A stretch of DNA of 13,151 nucleotides from an uncultured Candidatus Saccharibacteria bacterium (GTDB lineage: Bacteria; Patescibacteriota; Saccharimonadia; Saccharimonadales; Saccharimonadaceae). The stretch spans positions 1 to 13,151 of the forward strand of contig CALEKV010000021.1 in NCBI GenBank assembly GCA_937902525.1, read 5' to 3'. Position 1 is the stretch's first letter. Each line of letters starts with the position of its first letter. The notes beneath the pieces are model-generated. The model saw only the letters and a program-made list of their open reading frames with translations, had not been told where the DNA came from and ran no database searches. The position numbers and the translations under genes are program-made. Positions 1 through 6,654 of this stretch are shown here, one piece after another.

Positions 1-1367
1 TCTGCGCCCGTTTCTTGATCAAACGACCAGTTATCGTGCCATGCGCCATCATACATGGCAAAATGCGCCCTATAGGTGCCCGCTGGTAATTGCCTGCTGG
101 CACTAAACACCTGCTCTTGCCCGGCATCAAGTGTGCCAATATTCATACAACCTAAGTCATAGTTTTGGTTCTGAGCATCGCGCACTATGTAGCAAATCGT
201 TTTATTTACCTGCGCCTGAACGGTGCTGGCGTTCTTAACCTTAAAGCTACCCGTAACTGCCTGCCTGGCATTTGGGGCCACCGTATCTAAAGTCAAGCCC
301 TGGACCAGTACGGGAGTAGTCTTTACGGTAAACGTTAACGCCTTAGCCTCTGCGCCCGTTTCTTGATCAAACGACCAGTTATCGTGCCATGCGCCATCAT
401 ACATGGCAAAATGCGCCCTATAGGTGCCCGCTGGTAATTGCCTTGAGGCACTGAAGGTCTGGGACTGCCCACTTGCTAGCCCCTTAATATCACTACACCC
501 AAGGTCATAGTTACGGTTCTGAGCATCGCGCACTATGTAGCAAAGCAACTTATCAACGGTAATCGTTGCGTTTCCCTTATTGCTCACCGTAAAGCTACCT
601 AACACACCATCACCCGCATGGGGGTTGGCATTGGAGACCGCTAGTCCCTGCGTCAAAGTAGGATTTGCCCTAGCTGTAAACGTTAACGCCTTAGCCTCTG
701 CGCCCGTTTCTTGATCAAACGACCAGTTATCGTGCCAGGATCGACCATCGTACATAGAGAAATAGGCCTTATAAACGCCCGCGCTACCTATGTTGCGTGT
801 CGCACTGAATACCTGCTCCTGCCCGGCATCGAGCGTGCCAATATTCATACAACCTAAGTCATAATTTTGGTTCTGAACACCTCTAACTATATAGCACAAC
901 AACTTATTAACTGTTATGACGCTATTGCCGGAATTCCTCACCTTAAAGGTGCCGGTTACCGTATCACCGGCACGTGGTGTAGTGTTATCTATTGTGAGGC
1001 CCTGGGTAAGAGTCGGGTTGCTTTTTACTGTAAAACTTAGAGCCTTTGGTTCAGCGCCCGTCTCTTGATCAAACGACCAGTTGTCGTGCCATGCGCCATC
1101 ATACATAGAAAAGAAGGCTTTATATACCCCAGCATCGCCCACATTGCGCGAAGCGCTAAAGGTTTGCTCTTGACCGCTAGCAAGCGTGCCAATGTTCATG
1201 CAACCAAAATCGTAGTTTTTATTGTTCCCGCGCACGACATAACATAGGGATTTATTTATTACTACACTACTGTCAGAGAAATTCCTCACCTTAAAGGTAC
1301 CGGTTACCGTATCACCGGCACGTGGTGTAGTGTTATCTACTGTGAGGCCTTGGGTAAGGGTGACACT
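1..1367 (-). repeat. Tandem in-frame protein repeats, four units of 116-118 residues
   Basis: In coding order the units are 1367-1020 (116 codons), 1019-666 (118), 665-318 (116) and 317-1 (cut by the edge). Each opens with a line such as PTLTQGLTIDNTTPRAGD, continues through a Cys pair 15-16 residues apart (LCYIVR...NYDLGC), then a G-x-E/S-Q-x-F-S-A strand, and ends with MYDG-AWHDNWSFDQETGAE. The two Cys could form one disulfide per unit. The pattern suggests a CARDB-like or Ig-like beta sandwich, which is inference from strand alternation and the conserved Trp and Gly. DNA identity between units is patchy, from a perfect 95-base match to clearly diverged stretches, so the array has been reshuffled by recombination. 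The unit count may differ between strains. Confidence 0.92.
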
Positions 1368-2972
1368 TGGACGAACATTGACATCTAGCCTATTTGAACT
1401 ACCTTGCTGCGCAGCGGGAAATGTTCCTTCCGACCAGGTTCTGCCACTATCCCTGGTCGCACTGATTCGAGACCTATAGGTTCCCTGCTCTTGTGGGATA
1501 AACGTTTTGAAATAATTATACGCTACACCTGGCGCCAAGTTAGCCACCGTATCAAATGGTAAATCGGCATTTTTCCCTGAAGGACTAGCCATGGCCACGC
1601 CCATGTAACCCAAATTCATTGCGAATTGGCTGCTGTTATTTAAAGTAGAAAACCTTACAGCTGTTGACTGCCCCACATGCAAGTTCGGTTGATCAAGCCT
1701 TAGTGCACTAATAACCGTTGGCATATTATAAATCTGGCTGTTTAACTTACGGTCGTATCCAGGGTTATTACTAATTGGTTGCGTGTTGTTCCAGTATCCA
1801 TTCTGGAAGTTTACTATCTCGAACGAATAGGTGTCTTCTTTGGTAAATTGCTTTGTCTGACTATATGTCACCGTTGATCTCGCCGGAACAACCATGTCTT
1901 GTAGCGGGTAGTCATAGTTATTGCCTGCACTATCCCGCACCGCAACTGCCATCCCCCCGATATTGATTGGCGAACCTGTGGCGTTAGAAATATCAAACGA
2001 GACAGTTGTTGCTGAATTCGTAAATGCACCCACCGGTGATGCGCCAACCACTCGGAGTGGCGAAGCGATGGAAACGCCCTCGACTGTCGGCCCAAACCAA
2101 TCACTCCAAACCCGCCAAAAATTACGGTTGCCATAAGCACTACAACCGTCACCCGTACCATACATATTGTTCAAAGCAGCCGCATTGGGTTGGTAGGGTG
2201 TATAAGTGTATAGTGCCGCAGTTGCTTTTGATTCACTATATACATCACCTGCACCACAACCCGTTTCTACAACATTCCATAAAATACTATTGGGTTGATA
2301 CGGCTTTTTATATTTCCACCAACTCGGCTGCATACTATCAAGATACCAGCGCAGCAAGCTTGCAGCTTCATCCATTTGCAACGAAAAGCCTGCGTAGTTT
2401 GAGTCGCAATTAGCGCTCCCGTTGGGGCCGCTATCGGGGCAGTGTGCACCCATGGCGTATAAATATTGCCGCTTAAATGGCCAGACATCACTTGTTAATG
2501 GACCCGGCGATTCCGTTGCAAGCTTAACTAGTAATGCCTTTGGGCTAATGCTATATTTTTGCGCAGCGTCATAAATAATCTGCGCCGCACTCACTGCGCC
2601 AGACGGTATTGTTGAAGAGCCATAGTTACTCTGCGGCAAATCCGGGCCGGGTTCGGTCTTTGGCACCTCGTAATAGTCCCTTAAGCACGTAAACGGCGCG
2701 GGGTTACTGTGCGCAGCGCCATACTGCGCCCTTGTGCCGCCACCGAGTTCCGATGTTTGCGTACCCCAATAATCACACCATGGAACTTTACCATTCAAAA
2801 AATTCTGAATATCAGCGACCGACATGCTGCCGGCATTTGTAAATACACTGTCGTCGATTATCCGTCCGGCACGCCAATCAGCAGCGGTTACTGCTTGTGT
2901 TTTCTCCGTGAACATCAGGCCTGGGGCAAGTAGCATAGCGGTAGTGATAAAAATAATCAATACTTTTTTCAC
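1..2972 (-). CDS. Very large secreted repeat protein with N-terminal lysozyme-like 'hemagglutinin' domain (C-terminus beyond left edge)
   Basis: One unbroken frame of 990 codons runs from a GTG at 2972 to the window edge; the C-terminus is missing. Residues 1-27 form a signal peptide (VKKVLIIFITTAMLLAPG, cleavage probably after TQA). Residues about 50-295 match my memory of a secreted family annotated 'hemagglutinin' in Actinobacteria and Saccharibacteria: SVADIQNFLN, then AAQIIYDAAQKYSISPKALL, ATESPG (E154 sits where lysozyme-like folds carry the catalytic acid), YAMGAHCPDSG, YAGFSLQM, and TPYQPNAAALNNMYGTGDGC with NRNFWRVWSDWFG. Residues about 300-535 look like two diverged beta-sandwich domains, and from 536 on lie four related 116-118-residue repeats. 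The GTG is chosen because GGAG lies 8 bases upstream, a signal peptide follows, and it overlaps the previous stop by one base (TAGTG), implying translational coupling. Likely role: cell-surface adhesion or peptidoglycan binding or cleavage; hydrolase activity is unproven. Strong call for the frame and secretion, moderate for function. Confidence 0.88.
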   Translation of the reverse strand, partial: MKKVLIIFITTAMLLAPGLMFTEKTQAVTAADWRAGRIIDDSVFTNAGSMSVADIQNFLNGKVPWCDYWGTQTSELGGGTRAQYGAAHSNPAPFTCLRDYYEVPKTEPGPDLPQSNYGSSTIPSGAVSAAQIIYDAAQKYSISPKALLVKLATESPGPLTSDVWPFKRQYLYAMGAHCPDSGPNGSANCDSNYAGFSLQMDEAASLLRWYLDSMQPSWWKYKKPYQPNSILWNVVETGCGAGDVYSESKATAALYTYTPYQPNAAALNNMYGTGDGCSAYGNRNFWRVWSDWFGPTVEGVSIASPLRVVGASPVGAFTNSATTVSFDISNATGSPINIGGMAVAVRDSAGNNYDYPLQDMVVPARSTVTYSQTKQFTKEDTYSFEIVNFQNGYWNNTQPISNNPGYDRKLNSQIYNMPTVISALRLDQPNLHVGQSTAVRFSTLNNSSQFAMNLGYMGVAMASPSGKNADLPFDTVANLAPGVAYNYFKTFIPQEQGTYRSRISATRDSGRTWSEGTFPAAQQGSSNRLDVNVRPSVTLTQGLTVDNTTPRAGDTVTGTFKVRNFSDSSVVINKSLCYVVRGNNKNYDFGCMNIGTLASGQEQTFSASRNVGDAGVYKAFFSMYDGAWHDNWSFDQETGAEPKALSFTVKSNPTLTQGLTIDNTTPRAGDTVTGTFKVRNSGNSVITVNKLLCYIVRGVQNQNYDLGCMNIGTLDAGQEQVFSATRNIGSAGVYKAYFSMYDGRSWHDNWSFDQETGAEAKALTFTARANPTLTQGLAVSNANPHAGDGVLGSFTVSNKGNATITVDKLLCYIVRDAQNRNYDLGCSDIKGLASGQSQTFSASRQLPAGTYRAHFAMYDGAWHDNWSFDQETGAEAKALTFTVKTTPVLVQGLTLDTVAPNARQAVTGSFKVKNASTVQAQVNKTICYIVRDAQNQNYDLGCMNIGTLDAGQEQVFSASRQLPAGTYRAHFAMYDGAWHDNWSFDQETGA

Positions 2973-3517
2973 TACTTTTTCTCCACAATCTCTTTCACAA
3001 TTGGGCTGCCACCAGTAGGCGTAACCGTCAGCCTAATATGCCATTCGCCGCTACCAAGGGAGTCATAGGGTACGGTGTACCCGGCGCAGGTTGATACATC
3101 TGGCTGATATATGATTGCAACGGTTTTTGAATATGTTTTAGTGCCATTTGTAATATCCAATTTACATACACCACCTGAATAGCCGGCCAACTCTGTGAAT
3201 ATTGTTACTTCATTAGTGGCCGTATTCTTTGTGGAAAGGCTAATTGTGTCAGGGCTTGTCGGTACGGGCGCTGGCGATGCCGTTTCCGCAGGGGAATCCT
3301 TGCTTTCTATATAGTCTTGCTTTTCGGAAGATTCAGTCTGTTGGCGCAACTTAACTTGTTCGGATGTAGGCGGAGTAGGCACCTGTGTCTGTGACCCAAC
3401 GTTGGGCTTTGTATTTATTACGAAATGCCAATACCCCACGCCGACACCAACAAGCAATAAGCCGATGACAGCAATGACTGTGATCTTCTTTTTGTTGTTT
3501 ACGTAATTTATTTTCAT
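2972..3517 (-). CDS. Membrane-anchored protein with Pro/Ser/Thr-rich stalk and extracellular beta domain, unknown function
   Basis: This 181-residue protein has a short basic N-terminus (MKINYVNNKKK), one membrane segment at about 12-33, a Pro/Ser/Thr/Glu-rich low-complexity stalk at about 38-90, and a C-terminal domain at about 90-181. The C-terminal domain has beta-strand-like alternation and two cysteines (C118 and C144) that could pair. Topology should be N-in, C-out. I do not recognise a named family; the C-terminal domain resembles small Ig-like folds only in general character. ATG 3517 is preferred over an in-frame TTG at 3526, because AGGA is 9 bases before the ATG but touches the TTG. 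It is first in a two-gene unit with the large secreted protein, joined by a one-base stop/start overlap. Equal expression and a possible role as partner, anchor or chaperone of that protein are inferences from this coupling alone. Confidence 0.8.
   Translation of the reverse strand: MKINYVNNKKKITVIAVIGLLLVGVGVGYWHFVINTKPNVGSQTQVPTPPTSEQVKLRQQTESSEKQDYIESKDSPAETASPAPVPTSPDTISLSTKNTATNEVTIFTELAGYSGGVCKLDITNGTKTYSKTVAIIYQPDVSTCAGYTVPYDSLGSGEWHIRLTVTPTGGSPIVKEIVEKK
2981..2984 (-). promoter_or_regulatory. Shine-Dalgarno GGAG setting the GTG start of the large secreted protein
   Basis: GGAG lies inside the last codons of the upstream membrane-anchored gene and 8 bases before the GTG. The stop of the upstream gene and this GTG share one base (TAGTG), so terminating ribosomes can restart here. 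This supports GTG 2972 as the true start. Confidence 0.7.
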
Positions 3518-3538
3518 TTTCAGCAATCCTATACCTAT

Positions 3539-3568
3539 ATTTTACCATAATCACTATACTCTTGTCGA
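3539..3568 (-). promoter_or_regulatory. Promoter of the membrane-anchored/secreted repeat protein operon
   Basis: On the minus strand TCGACA (3568-3563, five of six to TTGACA) is followed after 18 bases by TAAAAT (3544-3539, five of six to TATAAT). TGG sits directly before the -10, giving an extended -10 (TGn). Transcription would start near 3532, leaving about 15 bases of leader that hold the AGGA ribosome site of the gene starting at 3517. The plus-strand glycosyltransferase promoter lies back to back in the same gap. Confidence 0.6.
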
Positions 3569-3584
3569 TGCCTATTCCCCGCGT

Positions 3585-3596
3585 TATGTTACAATA
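3585..3596 (+). promoter_or_regulatory. Extended -10 promoter immediately before the lone GT2 gene
   Basis: TG (3587-3588), one base, then TACAAT (3590-3595, five of six to TATAAT). No convincing -35 is seen. A start 7 bases downstream falls at about 3602-3603, on the second in-frame ATG (3603), so the mRNA would have no leader. No Shine-Dalgarno sequence precedes either ATG. Confidence 0.45.
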
Positions 3597-3602
3597 ATGC
3601 TA

Positions 3603-4580
3603 ATGAGTAAAGAAAAAATCCCTGTAGTGTCGGTACTACTTCCTGTGTATAATTGTGCAGAATATCTAACCGAAACATTATTTAGCCTACTTGTGCAAAC
3701 ATTTGAAGATTTTGAGGTTATTGCTATTAATGATGGGTCAACCGATAATTCACTTGGGATACTTAATAAATTTGCAAGCATCGATACGCGCATACGCGTC
3801 GTTAGCCGGGAAAACCGCGGAATAGTCTCCACACTGAACGAAGCGGCCAGCCTTGCGAGGGGTAAGTATCTTGCTCGAATTGATGGTGACGACATAGCCC
3901 TCCCGAAACGATTCGCTATGCAAACTGAAATTCTTAACACCAAGCATAGTTGTGTCCTTGTTGCATCGACTTTTGACGTCATTAACGAAAATAGTGAGCA
4001 TCTGTACCATGACTCGGTGCCAACAATTGAAGCTGACCTGCGCATGAGTATGTATACTCGAAACCCCATAGCGCATGGCTCCGTAATGATGCGTAAGGAT
4101 ATATTTGAAAAAATAGGGGGATATAGCGCCAATTGCGGACCCACGGAGGACTACGAATTGTGGCAAAGGATGATAAAGCACGGCACAGTACATACAATCA
4201 ATACGTCCTTGTTTCGCTGGCGAGTGAATCCAACCGGAATCACTTCTACAAAATCAAAGCATGTTGAAAAATTTATGAAAAACAACGTCAACCTTTACTG
4301 GAATGAAAATCCCTTTACTGTCATTCCACGGCGCACTTTAGTCAAACACTGCCGCTACTACCTGTCCCATGATAAGCTGCATGGAATAGCAACAAAAAAC
4401 ACCGTATTGCGTGATTTAGCTAATTTATCAGTTGAGCTAGCAAAACGTGGGCGAAAAGTTGATGCAGCCAAACAAGCATATATTATCGCTAGTACCGGAA
4501 GAACCGGAATAAAAATAGTGTGGCGACGCCTCCTTGCGCCAGTCAAATTCCACAGCCGCAAAATGCTTGGCATCAGATAG
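3603..4580 (+). CDS. Family 2 glycosyltransferase (GT-A fold)
   Basis: Transfers a sugar from a nucleotide-sugar donor onto a growing surface glycan at the inner face of the membrane; donor and acceptor cannot be read from sequence. Residues counted from ATG 3603: PVVSVLLPVYN at the nucleotide-binding strand, NDGSTD at about 43-48, the metal-binding DGDD at about 94-97, and a likely catalytic-base region GPTEDYELW at about 179-187. The C-terminal third (about 230-325) is basic and less recognisable and may touch the membrane. Length (325) is normal for EpsE/WfgS-like enzymes. An upstream in-frame ATG at 3597 would add two residues; 3603 is preferred because a -10 box ends at 3595. It stands alone, divergent from the secreted-protein operon and converging on wzt with 45 bases between stops, where I see no clear terminator hairpin. 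Confidence 0.9.
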   Translation: MSKEKIPVVSVLLPVYNCAEYLTETLFSLLVQTFEDFEVIAINDGSTDNSLGILNKFASIDTRIRVVSRENRGIVSTLNEAASLARGKYLARIDGDDIALPKRFAMQTEILNTKHSCVLVASTFDVINENSEHLYHDSVPTIEADLRMSMYTRNPIAHGSVMMRKDIFEKIGGYSANCGPTEDYELWQRMIKHGTVHTINTSLFRWRVNPTGITSTKSKHVEKFMKNNVNLYWNENPFTVIPRRTLVKHCRYYLSHDKLHGIATKNTVLRDLANLSVELAKRGRKVDAAKQAYIIASTGRTGIKIVWRRLLAPVKFHSRKMLGIR

Positions 4581-4625
4581 CGGGACACTCGGGAACACTG
4601 GGCGGTAATATCAATAAGGTTATCT

Positions 4626-5807
4626 CTATTTGTCCGATTTACGCCAACTATATTCAAGGGCAAACAAGCCGCTCCATTGTATTCCACGTCCAGGCTTATC
4701 AACGCTAAACGCTGGCCCATCAAACTCAGTGGCATGCGATTTGCCCTCAGCATAAAAAGCCTCTGGATACACAAAATATGTACCAGGCATTATATCAAGG
4801 TTAAACTTAACAGTAAACGAAGGGTCTTCATTGATATCAAATGACTCCTCGAAGCGTGAGTTCCTGCCTGTGATATGCTCTCCGCTACGCTTGAATATAT
4901 TTATCCCTATACTCTCCAGATTTTCTTTTATCTTACACCTCACTTCAACCTGTATTTGTTCACCGTATCGGAATCGATTTCGTTGTTTACCACTTGAATC
5001 AAGCAGCTTAATGTCGAAAATGCTGTCAATTACATGCGCGCGCGTTACTTCAGCGTTATCGATAACTTCATTATTTAACTTTGAATAAAGCCGGGATATT
5101 TTACGCGCGTCACCAACATCTACTAGCTTGCCTTCACTAATAAGCGCCGCCCGAGTGCAAAAGCGATCAACCGTCGCCATATCGTGCGTGACAAGTATGA
5201 CAGTTTGCCCGCTCCGCTTATAATCTTCAAATACATCCAGGCACTTACGCTGAAAGGCTTCGTCTCCCACCGCCAGTACTTCGTCAAAAATAAGAATATC
5301 GTTCTTTGCTTTAATTGCGATAGAAAAGGCAAGTCGCACCTGCATGCCGCTGCTATAGTTTTTTAGCTTTTGGTCCATAAACGGCCCAAGCTCGGCAAAG
5401 TCGACAATTTCATCGTACATAGCAGCCATTTGCTCACGGGTGAAACCAAGCAGCGCGCCATTTAAATAAATGTTGTCCTTCCCTGAAAGCTCCGGATTAA
5501 ATCCAACACCCAGTTCAATAAATGGCGTTAGCCCACCGTTAACCTCGATTGAACCAGCAGTTGGGTAATATACACCAGCAATCAATTTCAGTAAGGTCCT
5601 CTTACCTGACCCGTTGCGCCCCACAATACCAAAAAAGTCGCCTTTATTAATGTCAAAAGATACACCATCAAGAACTTTTTGCGTAACTTTATTGTTGCGC
5701 CTAACAATATTAACCGCCGCCTGTTTCATTGAGGTGTTTTTGCTTTGCGGTAAAACAAATTCCTTATAGATATCTTTTATACTAACCGCAATCTGCCTAT
5801 TTGCCAT
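4626..5807 (-). CDS. wzt: ABC exporter ATPase with C-terminal carbohydrate-binding domain (Wzt type)
   Basis: This is the nucleotide-binding subunit that powers export of a lipid-linked polysaccharide through Wzm. Of its 393 residues, 1-245 are the ATPase: Walker A GRNGSGKRT (63-71), Q-loop region after GLTPFIELGVGF, signature YSSGM (151-155), Walker B ILIFDE (171-176) and switch His208 in LVTHD. Residues about 255-393 match the Wzt C-terminal beta-sandwich that reads the exported glycan's non-reducing end in systems such as E. coli O8/O9a. The odd point is residue 70: the family has Ser (GKST) and this reads Arg (codon AGG at 5600-5598). That Ser normally binds Mg, so either the base is wrong or the ATPase is impaired. 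GGAGG lies 10 bases before ATG 5807, inside the end of wzm, with a 2-base gap between the genes. Its stop faces the GT2 gene. Confidence 0.95.
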   Translation of the reverse strand: MANRQIAVSIKDIYKEFVLPQSKNTSMKQAAVNIVRRNNKVTQKVLDGVSFDINKGDFFGIVGRNGSGKRTLLKLIAGVYYPTAGSIEVNGGLTPFIELGVGFNPELSGKDNIYLNGALLGFTREQMAAMYDEIVDFAELGPFMDQKLKNYSSGMQVRLAFSIAIKAKNDILIFDEVLAVGDEAFQRKCLDVFEDYKRSGQTVILVTHDMATVDRFCTRAALISEGKLVDVGDARKISRLYSKLNNEVIDNAEVTRAHVIDSIFDIKLLDSSGKQRNRFRYGEQIQVEVRCKIKENLESIGINIFKRSGEHITGRNSRFEESFDINEDPSFTVKFNLDIMPGTYFVYPEAFYAEGKSHATEFDGPAFSVDKPGRGIQWSGLFALEYSWRKSDK

Positions 5808-5809
5808 TG

Positions 5810-6607
5810 TTAAATATCCTCCGCAAAGTACTTAGAGCGGCTCTTAAAGTAATAGTAGCCAATCAAACAAATGACCATAATAATCACAAACGGAACAAGG
5901 CGCGCAATAATACTGTTTACCGAATTCCATAAAGTAATATCATTAGCGCTATTTAGTATTAAATGCCGAGCATCCTGCGCGATTTGCACGATTGGATTCA
6001 TAAAAAACCAATCACGTAAATTACTTGGAATTATCGACATCGGAATAATAATTACGCTCGCATAAAAACCAACTTGCAACAGAACCTCCCAGATATACGT
6101 AATATCACGAAACCGGACATATGCTGTTGCCAGAATAAAAGCAACACCAATTGAGAATACTGCTAGCTCCAAGATCACAAATGGCAGCAACAACCAGGTC
6201 CACTGCGGCATCACGCCGTTAATAAGGGCAAAAACAATAACGACAATCAGGCTCAGGCCTAAATTAATTAGGGCGGAAACAGAACTCGCAACCACAACTA
6301 AGTACCTTGGTATACTAATCTTTCTGATGAGATCTCCGTGCGCAACAATCGAACTTGCGCCAACCATCGTAGTTTCAGAAAAGAAGTTCCAAAAGACAAT
6401 GCCTATCAATAGTGAGACCCCGTAATGCTCAACCCCTTTCCCAATCGGCGCAATATAGGTAAACAAGATATATAACACCGCAAAAAGTAGGAGCGGCTTT
6501 AAAACCGACCATGCATAACCGAGCGCCGAGCCCTGATAGCGCACCTTAAAGTCAGTGGAAACCATTTCGCGTAGTATTGCACGATTTTTTGCATTCAAGT
6601 ATTTCAT
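5810..6607 (-). CDS. wzm: ABC-2 type polysaccharide exporter permease (Wzm type)
   Basis: This is the membrane subunit of the exporter; a dimer forms the channel through which the lipid-linked glycan crosses the cytoplasmic membrane. The 265-residue length is typical. The N-terminal amphipathic stretch (about 1-33) leads into the family motif YQGSALGYAWSVLKPLL (about 24-40), followed by about six hydrophobic segments: roughly 36-54, 63-82, 105-128, 138-165, 175-195 and 235-255. HGDLIRKISIPRYL (about 90-103) is the conserved loop after the second segment. It ends SKYFAEDI, as many Wzm proteins do. It is followed 2 bases later by wzt and is divergent from the GT4 gene at 6655. Its start has only a weak AAAGG 3 bases upstream and lies just 12 bases from a perfect TATAAT, so the leader is probably only a few bases long. 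Confidence 0.95.
   Translation of the reverse strand: MKYLNAKNRAILREMVSTDFKVRYQGSALGYAWSVLKPLLLFAVLYILFTYIAPIGKGVEHYGVSLLIGIVFWNFFSETTMVGASSIVAHGDLIRKISIPRYLVVVASSVSALINLGLSLIVVIVFALINGVMPQWTWLLLPFVILELAVFSIGVAFILATAYVRFRDITYIWEVLLQVGFYASVIIIPMSIIPSNLRDWFFMNPIVQIAQDARHLILNSANDITLWNSVNSIIARLVPFVIIMVICLIGYYYFKSRSKYFAEDI
5818..5822 (-). promoter_or_regulatory. Strong Shine-Dalgarno GGAGG for wzt
   Basis: GGAGG is embedded in the last codons of wzm, 10 bases before the wzt ATG. It is the best Shine-Dalgarno sequence in the window and fits coupled translation of the two exporter subunits. It also shows that the organism uses SD-led initiation even though several first genes of transcription units lack it. 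Confidence 0.75.
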
Positions 6608-6619
6608 AAACCTTTATCT

Positions 6620-6628
6620 ATTATATCA
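6620..6628 (-). promoter_or_regulatory. Extended -10 promoter of wzm-wzt
   Basis: The minus strand reads TGA followed by a perfect TATAAT (6625-6620). No clear -35 hexamer stands 17 bases upstream; that position is covered by the palindrome at 6639-6650. A start near 6613 leaves about six bases before ATG 6607. Confidence 0.6.
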
Positions 6629-6638
6629 GCGTTGCACT

Positions 6639-6650
6639 TTAGTATACTAA
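6639..6650. promoter_or_regulatory. 12-base perfect palindrome TTAGTATACTAA in the divergent wzm/GT4 promoter
   Basis: The sequence equals its own reverse complement. It contains the TATACT that serves as -10 for the plus-strand GT4 gene (6643-6648) and covers the -35 zone of wzm on the minus strand. It could be a binding site for a dimeric regulator controlling both directions, or simply two overlapping promoter elements. No regulator gene is in the window. Confidence 0.4.
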
Positions 6651-6654
6651 TATT
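6643..6654 (+). promoter_or_regulatory. -10 box placed for a leaderless start of the GT operon
   Basis: TATACT (6643-6648, five of six to TATAAT) is followed by six bases and then ATG 6655. Transcription from this box would begin at or within a base or two of the ATG. No Shine-Dalgarno sequence precedes the gene. No good -35 was found, and there is no TGn here. Confidence 0.5.

Noticed and set aside
1..1370. Regularly spaced repeats that might be read as a CRISPR array or satellite DNA
   Set aside because: The period is about 350 bases, lengths change only in threes, and one open minus-strand frame runs through all copies with conserved protein motifs. It is a protein repeat.
1065..3018. Plus-strand and other-frame open frames at 1065-1247, 1921-2136, 2024-2413, 2709-2933, 2824-3018 and minus 1868-2161, 2267-2491
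   Set aside because: All lie inside the continuous minus-strand frame of the secreted protein, whose translation gives a signal peptide and family motifs; the others give no recognisable protein.
3584..4197. Several minus-strand open frames opposite the lone GT2 gene
   Set aside because: They are shadows; the plus frame carries the full GT2 motif set (NDGSTD, DGDD, GPTEDYELW).
4581..4625. Possible terminator between GT2 and wzt: GGGACACT and GGGAACACT nearby
   Set aside because: These are direct, not inverted, copies, and no stem with a T-run could be formed by eye.
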